64,000 nt of DNA from Alphaproteobacteria bacterium (GTDB lineage Bacteria; Pseudomonadota; Alphaproteobacteria; UBA8366; Aestuariispiraceae), in assembly GCA_006844765.1 (NCBI GenBank), contig SPJV01000100.1, positions 14,792-78,791 on the forward strand, written 5' to 3'. Shown here piece by piece: positions 18,142-27,363 of this stretch (the stretch's first letter is position 1; every line of letters begins with the position of its first letter). The notes beneath the pieces were generated by a model. It made no database searches. It was not told the origin of the DNA and saw nothing but the letters and a program-made list of their open reading frames with translations. The position numbers and the translations under genes were made by a program.

Positions 18142-21084
18142 ATGAAACACCGCAAAACCATGGCTGTAACAACCTTCCTAGCGCTTTTCAGTACCTTCGG
18201 CGCCGCACATGCCGATTGGACCCGTAAGGTCGGGGCGGAGATTGATCTTGGGCCGAACCTGGTCGGCGAACGCTGCCGCGCGGTGCTTGAGCGTTACGAT
18301 ACGGACTATGAATTCGCCAAGCACCGGATATTCTGCGGCGCCTGGAGTGAGCCATCCGGTGAGTTAAACAGCTGGACCTTCAGAAGGAACCGCACCAATT
18401 CAGCCTGGCGCGATCGGACAAAATATTGGTGGCGCCCCAGCATCAACCGACGGCATGACTGCGAGCCCGGGGAAGACAGTGAAATCCTGGACGGCGTCCA
18501 TGTCGCCACCTTGGACTGCACCACGCGAGAAGGCGGATTCCCCTATGCCGCCTATGTGGGGAAGATCGAAAATCGGATCTTTTTCGCTGATTTCATACCG
18601 GCTAATGCCAATGTAATCGCCACCCTTTCCGGCATTGTTTCTGATGCAATCAATGCCACGGAAATTGATCGCGGATCGGTTTCCCGGATCGTCGCTGGCC
18701 TAAAAACCCGCGCGGAAAGCGACCCCAGCCTGCTTTATGGCGCTGATGATTATTCCGGTTATCGGGAGAATTTCCGTCTGGGACGCTACCTTAACCACGC
18801 CAAGGAACATGGCGCCGCTGTTGCTGCCTTTCAGCGCGCCCTGCGCCATCAGCAACGGTTGCTTGGTAACGAGCATTCGGCCACCGGCGGAACCCTGGCA
18901 CGCATCGGAAATGACCTTCGAAACTGGGGGCGCGATTCCGAAGCGGAAGAGATGTTTGATCGCGCGGAAGCCTTGATCTCGAAAGGACCGAACAAAAACG
19001 ATTTGGCCGAGCTGAAGGTCTATCGATCCTATATGGCCGGCGAACACGGTGACCTAGACGCCGCGATTAATTTCGCGGATGAAGCGATTTCCCTTCGAAA
19101 AGAGTATTGGGGGCGCGACAATGGATGGATTGCCCATTCGATCTACGCAAAGGCCCGTGTTGAGTTCGATGCAGAGGCTTTTGGCGATGCGGAAGACAGC
19201 GCGGAAGACTCACTGCGCATGTATGAGAAAGCGATGGGTCGGGTCCATCACTGGCTTGCGAACCTAAAGCTTCTATTGGCCAGGATCGAAGCCGCAGACG
19301 GTGATTTTGACGACGCGCTGGACTATGCCGACAGTGCCTTGTCGCTTCGCGAAAGGCTGTTCGGCCACGGCATCGCCTATGCCCAGGCGCTATGGCGACG
19401 GGCGGATATTCACGCCGCTGCGGGTAATGAGTCGGCTGCGATTGATGACTTTCATACAGGTGTGAAAGCACTGACGGAATTGGGTCTCGCCGACAGACTA
19501 AGCCGCGATTCCGTTGATCCGGATCGACTTGCCGATGCAATGGCAAATCGCGTAGCGGCCCTGCAAGGAGCGCTCCCTTCCGCCGAGTTGGCCGATGCAT
19601 TGATTGCGGCGGCCCAGTTACCGCGTCGTGGTGTCTCCAAACGAACCATTTCGCGCATGGCAGCCCGGACAGCGGCGGCAAGTCCAGAACTCGCGGAAAT
19701 GACGCGAGAGCTGCAGGAACTGAAGACGAAACGGGATGATCTCCGGTATGACCTCGCACGACGCTCCGGCCGGGAAGCAAAGCGACGGAACGCCGACAAG
19801 GAAGCCTTAATGGCGACTGAAATTGAAGAGCTCAGCCAGCGGATCACGGCCGTTTCTGGCGTTTTGCAGGGCGCGTTTCCAGGCTATGCCGGCATGGTGG
19901 ACCCGCCGACCGTAACCTTGGCGGATGCGTCAACGCTACTCCGGCCAGGCGAAGCGCTGATCCGTTTCACCCTGGGGGAGGAGCATGGGTCCACGCTGCT
20001 GATCCGCGATGGCGGCTTGGTTACTCATGCAATAGAGATGAGTCGAGCGGACATCGCAAAGCTCGTTTCCCAGCTTCGGATTGGCATACAAGCCGGCGAT
20101 GCAGAGCGCTTTGATACACGCCGCGCCCACCTGCTGTTTCAAACCCTGTTCGGCCCCCTGGCGGAACAACTGACCGGCGTGCAGCATCTCTTCATCGTAC
20201 CGGATGAGCCGCTTGCAAGTCTGCCACCTGCCCTTCTGGTGACCGAAGCACCGGATGGAAATCTGCTCGACTATGCTTCCGTCGCATGGCTTGGACGGAC
20301 CCATGCCATTAGTCTTCTGCCCTCTATTTCAGCGCTGAGAGAACTGCGTCAAATCGCCGGCCAGTCGGCAGGGTCGCTTCCCTTCGCGGGCATTGGCGCG
20401 CCGAACTATGCCTTGGGGAGCGACAGCAAACCGACCGCGACGTCAGAGGGATGTCCGAAAGAAGACAGCCCCTTCGATCCGCATGTGCTTGCTTCATTGG
20501 CACCGCTGCCAGAGACCGCGACCGAAATCACCGCCATTGATGCGGCTTTCGGCGGGGGTGCAGCAGGGCTTTGGACAGGACCACAGGCAAGTGAAGCAAC
20601 AATGTCTGCCACGAAGCTCAGCGACTATCGCGGCCTTGCCTTCGCAACCCATGGCCTTCTGCCATCTGATACAGAGTGCGGAAACGAGCCCGGATTGGCT
20701 CTGACCCCCGGGGACAGCCAAACCCAATCCAGTGATGGTTTTCTGACGGCGAGCGAGATCGCCCGCCTGCGCCTCGATGCGGATTGGGTGCTTCTTTCGG
20801 CCTGCAATACCGGCACCTTGGAAGGTGATTTCAGGGGGGAGAGTCTGTCGGCCCTGACCGGCGCGTTTTTCCATGCCGGCAGCCGCCTTGTCCTTGCAAG
20901 CCACTGGGCCATCGCCTCGCAACCGACCGTGACACTAACCACTGGTACTTTGGGGAAATCGAGCACGCTTGGGGTCGCAGAGGCTTTGCGTCAGGTGCAG
21001 GAGACCTTCCTGCAAGACCCCAGGCTTTCCCATCCCGCGTTCTGGGCGCCCTTCACCGTCTATGGAGATGGCGCGAAACCGTAG
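18142..21084 (+). CDS. Exported TPR-CHAT protein (putative caspase-like protease)
   Basis: A 980-residue protein. The N-terminus MKHRKTMAVTTFLALFSTFGAAHAD is a typical Sec signal with an AxA-type cleavage site, so the protein should be exported. Residues ~60-180 form an unrecognised domain; ~205-440 are helical repeats resembling TPRs (LNHAKEHGAAVAAFQRAL, ALDYADSALSLRERLFG), followed by a coiled-coil/linker. From ~600 to the end is a CHAT domain with the catalytic pair His837 (FATHGLL) and Cys888 (LLSACNTG), then FFHAGSRLVLASHW. CHAT proteases cleave specific proteins, often as effectors. No partner gene is obvious; the next gene is a permease. Substrate unknown. Confidence 0.9.
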   Translation: MKHRKTMAVTTFLALFSTFGAAHADWTRKVGAEIDLGPNLVGERCRAVLERYDTDYEFAKHRIFCGAWSEPSGELNSWTFRRNRTNSAWRDRTKYWWRPSINRRHDCEPGEDSEILDGVHVATLDCTTREGGFPYAAYVGKIENRIFFADFIPANANVIATLSGIVSDAINATEIDRGSVSRIVAGLKTRAESDPSLLYGADDYSGYRENFRLGRYLNHAKEHGAAVAAFQRALRHQQRLLGNEHSATGGTLARIGNDLRNWGRDSEAEEMFDRAEALISKGPNKNDLAELKVYRSYMAGEHGDLDAAINFADEAISLRKEYWGRDNGWIAHSIYAKARVEFDAEAFGDAEDSAEDSLRMYEKAMGRVHHWLANLKLLLARIEAADGDFDDALDYADSALSLRERLFGHGIAYAQALWRRADIHAAAGNESAAIDDFHTGVKALTELGLADRLSRDSVDPDRLADAMANRVAALQGALPSAELADALIAAAQLPRRGVSKRTISRMAARTAAASPELAEMTRELQELKTKRDDLRYDLARRSGREAKRRNADKEALMATEIEELSQRITAVSGVLQGAFPGYAGMVDPPTVTLADASTLLRPGEALIRFTLGEEHGSTLLIRDGGLVTHAIEMSRADIAKLVSQLRIGIQAGDAERFDTRRAHLLFQTLFGPLAEQLTGVQHLFIVPDEPLASLPPALLVTEAPDGNLLDYASVAWLGRTHAISLLPSISALRELRQIAGQSAGSLPFAGIGAPNYALGSDSKPTATSEGCPKEDSPFDPHVLASLAPLPETATEITAIDAAFGGGAAGLWTGPQASEATMSATKLSDYRGLAFATHGLLPSDTECGNEPGLALTPGDSQTQSSDGFLTASEIARLRLDADWVLLSACNTGTLEGDFRGESLSALTGAFFHAGSRLVLASHWAIASQPTVTLTTGTLGKSSTLGVAEALRQVQETFLQDPRLSHPAFWAPFTVYGDGAKP

Positions 21085-21147
21085 GGCCAATCGGGGTCTT
21101 TGTAAGCGCGCTGGATTCCGTTACCCTGACCTTTTGGAGGCTTCGGC

Positions 21148-23007
21148 ATGCCCCAAGTTCTAGGTGACGCTTTCACACTACAGATGGGCGCTGTCTTCGC
21201 GCTGACACTCTGCGCCCTGATTCTCTACGCAACCGAGAGACTGACACTTGAGTTGACCTCAATCGGGGTTGTTTGCGCGCTTTTAGTCCTGTTTCAGCTC
21301 AACCCGGTCATTGGCGCGGATGGACGCAACCTGCTGGATGCCTCTGCCCTGCTCGCCGGTTTTGCCAACCCAGCCCTGGTGACAGTCCTTGCCCTGCTGA
21401 TCCTGGGGGAAGGGTTGAACCGGACAGGCGCCTTGGATCAGGTCGCCGTGGTGGTGCACACATTGTCAAAAGGTCGCCCCGCCGTTGCGATCATCCTCTC
21501 CCTGGTCACCGTTGCCGCCATCAGTGCGCTTCTAAACAACATCCCGGTTGTCGTTATTTTCATCCCGATCATGCAGGCGCTGGCGACCAGGGCGCAAGCA
21601 CCGGCCTCCCGCTATATGATGCCGCTCAGTTTCGCAGCGATCTTGGGCGGCATGACGACCTTGATCGGGTCATCTACGAACCTGCTCGTCTCCAGCGCCT
21701 TGATCGAGATGGGAGAGGAAGGATTTTCCTTCTTCAGCTTCACGATCCCCGGCCTTTTCGTCGCCGGTGTTGGACTGATTTATGTCATTTTCGTCCTGCC
21801 ACGCATTCTTCCCGAACGGCAAACCATCGGGACCGACATCCGAAAGGAAGGCCGGCAATTCAAGGCACAGATCACTGTTCGCGCCGGCTCCCATCTGGAA
21901 GGCATGGCGCCCACCGGCGGCTTCTTCCCGAATTTGAAACACATCACCGTCCTCTCACTGGAGCGCAATGGTGTTGTTGAGACCCCGCCCTATGACGATG
22001 GTGCGCTTGCCCCCGGCGATGTGATGGTGATCGCCGCAACGCGCGAGTGGATCACAGAGTTCCTGAAAGGAGACCTCTCCCTGATCCTGCCGGACATGAG
22101 TGAGGGCGGATCAAGCGCAGAGCCTGCAGAAACCGAACGTTGGACATCCGGCGCGCAATCCATTGCCGAAGTGATGATCCGACCAACATCACGGCTGGTG
22201 GGCGGGACGATTGAGCAGGCTGGCTTCCGGTTCAAGCATAACTGCGCCGTTATCGGGGTCGAGCGTCGCAGCCGGATGATGCGGCAAAGGATCACCGATA
22301 TCGATCTGGAGGAAGGCGATATCCTGCTGATCCAGGGCCGGCGGCCTGATATCGATGCCCTTCGCCACAGCCGCGATGTGGTTCTTATGGAATGGTCAGC
22401 GGAGGACCTGCCGCAGCCGCACCATGCCCGGCGCGCCACGCTCATCTTCCTGGGTGTTGTCGGTGCAGCCGGCACCGGCATCCTGCCAACAGAGATTGCC
22501 GCGTTAACCGGCGCCGCCGCGATGGTTCTGTCCGGCGCGCTGACAACGGATGATGCAATTGGCGCACTGGACCACAAAATCATTCTGCTGATCGCCGCCG
22601 CCTTGGCGCTTGGCGCTTCGATGCAGGCGACCGGCGGTGCGGCCTTCATCGCCCATGGTGTGATCGGCTCTCTGGGTAATGCGGCTCCCGGCATCGTGTT
22701 GTCCGGTTTCTTCCTGATGACGGCCTTACTCGCCAATGTGCTTTCGACAAAGGCCACAGCGGTTCTCTTCACCCCCATCGCCGTGGCGCTTGCGCGGGAT
22801 TTGGGTGTCCCGGCCGAGGCCTTTGCCGTCGCCGTCGTTTTTGCCGCCAACTGCTCCTTTGCCAGTCCTGTCGGTTATCAAACCAATCTGCTGGTCATGG
22901 CACCCGGTGGCTATCGCTTCGCTGATTTCATAAAGGCGGGCATGCCGCTCTTGCTCATCTGCTGGCTCGCCTTTAGTTTCGTCGCCCCTTGGTATTACGG
23001 TCTCTAA
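21148..23007 (+). CDS. SLC13-type permease with two TrkA-C (RCK_C) domains
   Basis: A 619-residue inner-membrane protein of the CitT/SLC13 (DASS) group. Hydrophobic helices flank two soluble TrkA-C domains: about residues 230-310 (GSHLEGMAPTGGFFPNLK to MVIAATREW) and 345-425 (RPTSRLVGGTIEQAGF to ILLIQGRRPDID). SLC13-like motifs appear as NNIPVVVIFIPI with GGMTTLIGSSTNLLVSS and NCSFASPVGYQTNLLVMAPG. Such proteins are annotated as sodium/sulfate or dicarboxylate symporters; the real substrate is unclear. It follows the CHAT gene by 63 bases and the methyltransferase follows at once. Confidence 0.9.
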   Translation: MPQVLGDAFTLQMGAVFALTLCALILYATERLTLELTSIGVVCALLVLFQLNPVIGADGRNLLDASALLAGFANPALVTVLALLILGEGLNRTGALDQVAVVVHTLSKGRPAVAIILSLVTVAAISALLNNIPVVVIFIPIMQALATRAQAPASRYMMPLSFAAILGGMTTLIGSSTNLLVSSALIEMGEEGFSFFSFTIPGLFVAGVGLIYVIFVLPRILPERQTIGTDIRKEGRQFKAQITVRAGSHLEGMAPTGGFFPNLKHITVLSLERNGVVETPPYDDGALAPGDVMVIAATREWITEFLKGDLSLILPDMSEGGSSAEPAETERWTSGAQSIAEVMIRPTSRLVGGTIEQAGFRFKHNCAVIGVERRSRMMRQRITDIDLEEGDILLIQGRRPDIDALRHSRDVVLMEWSAEDLPQPHHARRATLIFLGVVGAAGTGILPTEIAALTGAAAMVLSGALTTDDAIGALDHKIILLIAAALALGASMQATGGAAFIAHGVIGSLGNAAPGIVLSGFFLMTALLANVLSTKATAVLFTPIAVALARDLGVPAEAFAVAVVFAANCSFASPVGYQTNLLVMAPGGYRFADFIKAGMPLLLICWLAFSFVAPWYYGL

Positions 23008-23018
23008 CTGGGCATTTC

Positions 23019-23753
23019 ATGGATATTGAACAAGTTAAACGTTGGTACTGGGTCAGGCGCGCACTGAACAAGCTACGCCGTCGCCCAAAACAACCGGATG
23101 AGAAGCTGAAAGCGGTTCTGGACGATCACAAGATCGACCATGTTCTGGATGTGGGCGCCAATATTGGCCAAACCCAGGCAAAGCTGCGCGAAATTGGCTT
23201 TCGTGGTCAAATCACTAGCTTCGAGCCACTGCCCAATGCGCACGGATTGCTCGTCGAGAAATCGGCTGCCGACCCCAATTGGAAAATCGCAGATCGCGTC
23301 GCGATTGGTGCGGAGCCTGGGGAGGCAGCGATCAATGTCTCCGAAGCCTCCGACATGTCGAGCCTGCTTGATCTCAATGCCGAAGCACTGGCGGCCTTTC
23401 ACAAATCCAAGGTGATCGAAACAGTCCCGACACCGGTTCAGCCCCTGGATACCCTTTGGCAACAGTATGTCGAGGACGGCGATCGCGTCTTCCTTAAGAT
23501 CGACACCCAGGGGTACGAGAAACATGTTCTCGACGGCGCCGAAGAGACCTTGAAACGGATCATCGGCATCCAGATCGAACTCTCTCTCCTGCCGCTCTAT
23601 AGCGGAGAGACCCACTACATTGATCTATTGAAGCGGTTGGAAGATGCCGGGTTTGAGACCTTCATCCTCGCGGAGACCAGTTTCTCCGTCGACCTGCGCC
23701 GTCAGCTTCAGGTCGATGCGATCATGTTTCACCCGGACCGCGCCAAGGCATAG
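23019..23753 (+). CDS. FkbM family methyltransferase
   Basis: About 244 residues. It has the SAM-binding strand VLDVGANIGQTQAKLRE and the FkbM-type KIDTQGYEKHVLDGAEE and IQIELSLLPLY motifs. FkbM enzymes methylate sugar hydroxyls of polysaccharides or secondary metabolites; the acceptor here is unknown. The frame opens at 22989 inside the permease gene, but MDIEQVKRWYW at 23019 is a plausible start just after it. It is probably co-transcribed with the permease. Confidence 0.88.
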   Translation: MDIEQVKRWYWVRRALNKLRRRPKQPDEKLKAVLDDHKIDHVLDVGANIGQTQAKLREIGFRGQITSFEPLPNAHGLLVEKSAADPNWKIADRVAIGAEPGEAAINVSEASDMSSLLDLNAEALAAFHKSKVIETVPTPVQPLDTLWQQYVEDGDRVFLKIDTQGYEKHVLDGAEETLKRIIGIQIELSLLPLYSGETHYIDLLKRLEDAGFETFILAETSFSVDLRRQLQVDAIMFHPDRAKA

Positions 23754-23771
23754 GCGGATCGGCGGGGCAGG

Positions 23772-24671
23772 ATGGCGACACGGATAAACCTGGAACAGCT
23801 CCGCGCGTTTCTGGTGGTTGCCCGGACTGGTGGCGTCCACCGTGCTGCGGATGAGTTGAACTTGACGCAGCCCGCCGTCTCCGCCCGCATCCAAGCGCTT
23901 GAGGCCAGTCTGTCTGCAAAGCTCTTCCAGCGTTCCCCCCGCGGGATGGTCTTAACCAAGCGTGGCGAAACCCTGCGGCGCTATGCCGAACAGTTCCTGC
24001 AACTTGCGGAACTGGTCGAGCGGGATGTGATCGATCCGGATGGAGTCGAGGGAACGCTTCGAGTCGGCGTTTCAGAGACCATTGTGCAAACCTGGCTGCC
24101 GGATTTCGTCAGCCGTGTCCGCGATACCTATCCACTGCTGTCCGTAGAGATCTCTGTCGACATCTCCGCCAATCTGCGTGACCAGCTCTTGGAACGGACC
24201 TTGGACCTCGCCCTGCTGATGGGACCGGTATCCAACTACTGTATCGAGAATATCGAGCTGCCGCCTTTCCGGCTTGCCTGGTATTGTGCGACGTCTACTG
24301 AGATTCCGGATGATCCTTCTGTTTTATTCCAAACCCATCCGGTCCTGACTTATGGGCGCAAGACCAGGCCTTATCGTGAGATCAAAGAGGCGGTCTTCGA
24401 ACGCTATGGGCCGGAGGTTCGGATGTTTGCGTCCTCCTCCCTCTCCGCCGGTATGAAGATGGTCACTGCAGACCTGTGTGTTGGTGCCTTTCCGACCGCA
24501 TTGGCAGACCAGGAAGTAGAGGCTGGCCGGATCATCGGTTTCGATCCTGGTTGGGAGCCAAACGCCCTGCACTTCACCGCATCACATGTCTCTGACCCAC
24601 CGAGCCCCCTTACAGCGCGCTGTGCAAGCATCGCATTAGAAGCGGCGATGGCCTATGCAGGTGATCAATAA
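23772..24671 (+). CDS. LysR family transcriptional regulator
   Basis: A 299-residue LysR regulator. The N-terminal helix-turn-helix is complete (LEQLRAFLVVARTGGVHRAADELNLTQPAVSARIQALE), followed by a type 2 periplasmic-binding-like sensor domain (LRVGVSETIVQTWLPDFVSRVRDTYP). It lies directly upstream of, and in the same direction as, the DUF1445/TRAP genes, so it probably controls that module in response to the imported compound or its product. Confidence 0.92.
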   Translation: MATRINLEQLRAFLVVARTGGVHRAADELNLTQPAVSARIQALEASLSAKLFQRSPRGMVLTKRGETLRRYAEQFLQLAELVERDVIDPDGVEGTLRVGVSETIVQTWLPDFVSRVRDTYPLLSVEISVDISANLRDQLLERTLDLALLMGPVSNYCIENIELPPFRLAWYCATSTEIPDDPSVLFQTHPVLTYGRKTRPYREIKEAVFERYGPEVRMFASSSLSAGMKMVTADLCVGAFPTALADQEVEAGRIIGFDPGWEPNALHFTASHVSDPPSPLTARCASIALEAAMAYAGDQ

Positions 24672-24757
24672 CTCTTATCGATATTGTTAAATTTTTCCGA
24701 TTTGATTTTATGTCTCGTTCTGTCGACCCTGTTTTCTTCGAGGGGGAGGCAGCGTCC

Positions 24758-25594
24758 ATGGGTAGTTTTAACAACAGTGTCTATTCCGACCTGACCCGGG
24801 CATCATCGCAAGATGTCCGCGCGGCCTTTCGTCGAGGCGATTACTCCGGCCATACCAGCGGTATCGGTTTGGGACGACTTCAAGCAAATGTCGTTATTCT
24901 GCCGGCACGGGAAGCCGCCGATTTCGAGCGTTTTTGCCGACTGAATACCAAGCCCTGCCCGCTTGTTGCCATGTCCGAACCGGGTGACCCTTTTCTTCCG
25001 ACCCTGGGGCAGGATATCGACATCCGGCATGATCTGGCGTCCTACAACATCTATCGGGATGGCGTATTCGATTGCTCCGTTTCCGATGTGGGGAGTTTGT
25101 GGAAGGAAGATTCCGTCACCTTCGCCATTGGGTGCTCCTACACCTTCGAACGCGCACTGGTCGACGCAGGAATCCCGCTGAGGCACATCGAAAACAACAG
25201 AGCTGTATCGATGTATCACACATCCCTACCGCTCCAGTCCGCCGGGCCATTTTCCGGCACGACGGTGGTTAGCATGCGCCATATTCGCCGGGATCAGGTC
25301 GACAAGGCGATTGATGTGTCATCCGCCTATCCGCAAGCCCATGGCGCGCCCGTACATGTGGGCGATCCGGCCACGATTGGCATTCAAGATCTCAGTAAGC
25401 CTGACTGGGGCGATGTGGATACCCCTGAAGAGGATGAAGTGCCGGTTTTCTGGGCCTGCGGAGTAACACCGCAGGTCACCGTTCGATCTGCAAATCTGCC
25501 ACTGGTGATCACACACACACCGGGCAGTATGCTGATCACCGACCTCGACGAAATGGCCGAGGTTCCGTTTTTTACCAACCATAACAACGTTTAA
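24758..25594 (+). CDS. DUF1445 / D-glutamate cyclase-like putative hydro-lyase
   Basis: About 278 residues, the usual length of the UPF0317/DUF1445 family. The family pattern is clear: AFRRGDYSGHTSGIGLGRLQANVVILP, VTFAIGCSYTFERALVDAGIPLRHIE, VSMYHTS, and the C-terminal VFWACGVTPQ and ITHTPGSMLITD. The mammalian homologue converts D-glutamate and 5-oxo-D-proline; bacterial members are annotated putative hydro-lyases and the substrate is unproven. I choose the ATG at 24758 because GGGGGAGG precedes it; the frame opens at 24710. It is followed 15 bases later by the TRAP binding-protein gene, so it probably processes what that transporter brings in. Confidence 0.88.
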   Translation: MGSFNNSVYSDLTRASSQDVRAAFRRGDYSGHTSGIGLGRLQANVVILPAREAADFERFCRLNTKPCPLVAMSEPGDPFLPTLGQDIDIRHDLASYNIYRDGVFDCSVSDVGSLWKEDSVTFAIGCSYTFERALVDAGIPLRHIENNRAVSMYHTSLPLQSAGPFSGTTVVSMRHIRRDQVDKAIDVSSAYPQAHGAPVHVGDPATIGIQDLSKPDWGDVDTPEEDEVPVFWACGVTPQVTVRSANLPLVITHTPGSMLITDLDEMAEVPFFTNHNNV

Positions 25595-25609
25595 GAACAG
25601 GAGAGTAAC

Positions 25610-26653
25610 ATGAAGAAAATTGCGATTGCCGCGGCGACCGCTTTGGCGGTTACAGCCGGTCTGGCGCAAGCCGATGACCGGCCGGTAACGGTCAAAGCTG
25701 TTGGTACTTGGGGAAGCCTGACCAACTATCAAAAGCACGAAGGGCCATTCTGGAATGACCATATCGCCGAAGCCTCTGATGGCATGATCCTCGGCGATAT
25801 CAAACCGCAGACCGATCTTGGTTTGAAGGGCTTTGAAATCATGCGCCTTGTGAAGGCCGGCGTCTTCGATTTCGCTTTCGGTGTTTCTGGTTATGTCTCC
25901 TCCGAAGATCCGATCTTCGAAGGGGCGGATCTCTCTTCCGTCATTCAGGATATCGACACCGCGCGCAAGGTTTCCGACGCGTGGTTCCCGATCCTCGAAG
26001 AGCCGTTCGAGCGGATCTATAACGCCAAACTTCTGATGCTCTATCCCTTCCCGAGCCAGACCCTCTGGTGTAATGGCGAAGTCAATGGCATCGCCGATCT
26101 GAAAGACAAGAAGATCCGCGTTTACTCAACGACGCTCGGTGATTTCGTCGAAGGGGTTGGCGGCACCTCCGTTACCATTCCTTTCGCAGAAGTGATCCCG
26201 GCACTTGAAAAAGGTGTCGCCGATTGCGGCATCACCGGCACCATGTCGGCCTATAAGGCGAAATGGTATCAGGTCGCGACCCATGCCTATACGCTGCGGG
26301 TTGGTTGGGGCATCTCCTTCGGCGCCATGAACCTGGACAAATGGAACTCCATGTCCGCCGATCAACAAGCCCTGCTGCAAAAAGAGCTGGCTGACCTGAC
26401 CGACCGGATGTGGGCAGAAACCGCAACGGAAGACGAAATCGCGATTTCCTGCATCACCGGCGGTGATTGCGATGTCGGCGAAAAAGGCGGCATGACCCTG
26501 GTCGAGCCGACCGAGGCAGATCTGAAGGCCCGCGACACAGTCGCAAATGACGTCGTCCTCGCCCGTTGGGCAGAGCGCTGCGGTGAAGAATGCGCTGCGA
26601 CCTGGAATGAGTCCGTCGGTAAAATTCTGGGCCTGACCGCCACAGCGAAGTAA
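25610..26653 (+). CDS. TRAP transporter substrate-binding protein (DctP type)
   Basis: A 347-residue periplasmic protein with signal MKKIAIAAATALAVTAGLAQAD. The mature part has the DctP/TAXI-like layout: VKAVGTWGSLTNYQKHEGPFW, GLKGFEIMRLVKAGVFDFAFG, DLKDKKIRVYSTTLGDF and the AEVIPALEKGVADCGITG segment that contacts the ligand carboxylate region. An AGGAG site precedes the ATG. DctP proteins bind organic acids for sodium-driven uptake. A strong hairpin follows this gene before the membrane components. Confidence 0.92.
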   Translation: MKKIAIAAATALAVTAGLAQADDRPVTVKAVGTWGSLTNYQKHEGPFWNDHIAEASDGMILGDIKPQTDLGLKGFEIMRLVKAGVFDFAFGVSGYVSSEDPIFEGADLSSVIQDIDTARKVSDAWFPILEEPFERIYNAKLLMLYPFPSQTLWCNGEVNGIADLKDKKIRVYSTTLGDFVEGVGGTSVTIPFAEVIPALEKGVADCGITGTMSAYKAKWYQVATHAYTLRVGWGISFGAMNLDKWNSMSADQQALLQKELADLTDRMWAETATEDEIAISCITGGDCDVGEKGGMTLVEPTEADLKARDTVANDVVLARWAERCGEECAATWNESVGKILGLTATAK

Positions 26654-26670
26654 CGCGTATAATGCCTAAC

Positions 26671-26705
26671 CGGCCCCGGTGCTGCGCGAAACAGTGCCGG
26701 GGCCG
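26671..26705 (+). terminator. Intercistronic hairpin after the TRAP binding-protein gene
   Basis: CGGCCCCGGTGCTG pairs with CAGTGCCGGGGCCG across the loop CGCGAAA: a 14-bp stem with two G-T wobbles, followed by only ATTTCC. It sits between dctP and dctQ, so it is more likely a partial terminator or 3' mRNA-stabilising structure that favours binding-protein expression than a full stop. Confidence 0.7.
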
Positions 26706-26778
26706 ATTTCCGTAGCGCATAAGGAATTCGCGGAACGCAAGGCACACTATTTAGCTGGACCGGGGGGGGACTACAGCG

Positions 26779-27360
26779 ATGACCAAGGCGCTTCTATTGG
26801 CTGAAAGACTGAGCCGCATCCTTGCATGGATCGGTGGGGGCCTTATCATTCTTTCAGCATTGCTCGTGACCCTTGAGGTCGTGCTGCGCAAGCTATTCAA
26901 TGTTTCGATTGGGGGCGCGGATGAGCTGTCGGGCTATGCCTTCGGCATCGCAACGACACTCGGCTTCTCCTTCGCTTTGTTTGAACGCGCCCATGTCCGG
27001 GTTGATGCAGCCTATATGCTGTTTCCGGGCTGGCTGAAGCTGATAGCGAGCCTGATCGGCCTCGCATTACTGATCGGCTTTGCGGCTATTGTGACCATGA
27101 TGGCGTGGTCGCTGGTTGCAGACACCATCACCCATCAATCGCAATCCATCACGCCGATGCGCACCCCGCTGATGTTACCGCAGATCCCCTGGCTGATCGG
27201 ATGGATATTTTTCGTCCTTTGCGGCCTCTTGATCTTACTCGCCGCCTTAACCCGGTTGCTATCCGGCGATCACAAAGGTGCTGATCAATTGATCGGTATG
27301 AAATCCATTGAAGAGCAGATCGAAGACGAAGCCGGCGGCAAAAGCCGGACGGAGGGTTAA
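26779..27360 (+). CDS. TRAP transporter small permease (DctQ type)
   Basis: A 193-residue membrane protein with four hydrophobic helices. It has the DctQ pattern LRKLFNVSIGGADELSGYAFGIATTLGFSFALFERAHVRVDA and WLIGWIFFVLCGLLILLAAL near the end. It anchors the large permease in the inner membrane. A GGGGGGGA stretch precedes the ATG. The large permease begins 3 bases after its stop. Confidence 0.92.
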   Translation: MTKALLLAERLSRILAWIGGGLIILSALLVTLEVVLRKLFNVSIGGADELSGYAFGIATTLGFSFALFERAHVRVDAAYMLFPGWLKLIASLIGLALLIGFAAIVTMMAWSLVADTITHQSQSITPMRTPLMLPQIPWLIGWIFFVLCGLLILLAALTRLLSGDHKGADQLIGMKSIEEQIEDEAGGKSRTEG

Positions 27361-27363
27361 GCC

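Noticed and set aside
18142..21084. CHAT protein as part of a CRISPR (Craspase-like) or gasdermin defence system
   Set aside because: It has a Sec signal peptide, and no gRAMP, gasdermin or other defence gene is adjacent.
21990..22850. Minus-strand 286-codon open frame opposite the SLC13 permease
   Set aside because: The low-complexity, Ser/Ala/Arg/Pro-rich translation is typical of an antisense shadow of a membrane protein gene.
24669..24689. Palindrome TAAC...TATCGATA...GTTA before the DUF1445 gene
   Set aside because: The outer and inner arms do not share a centre, so it is not a clean inverted repeat; it could still include a LysR site.
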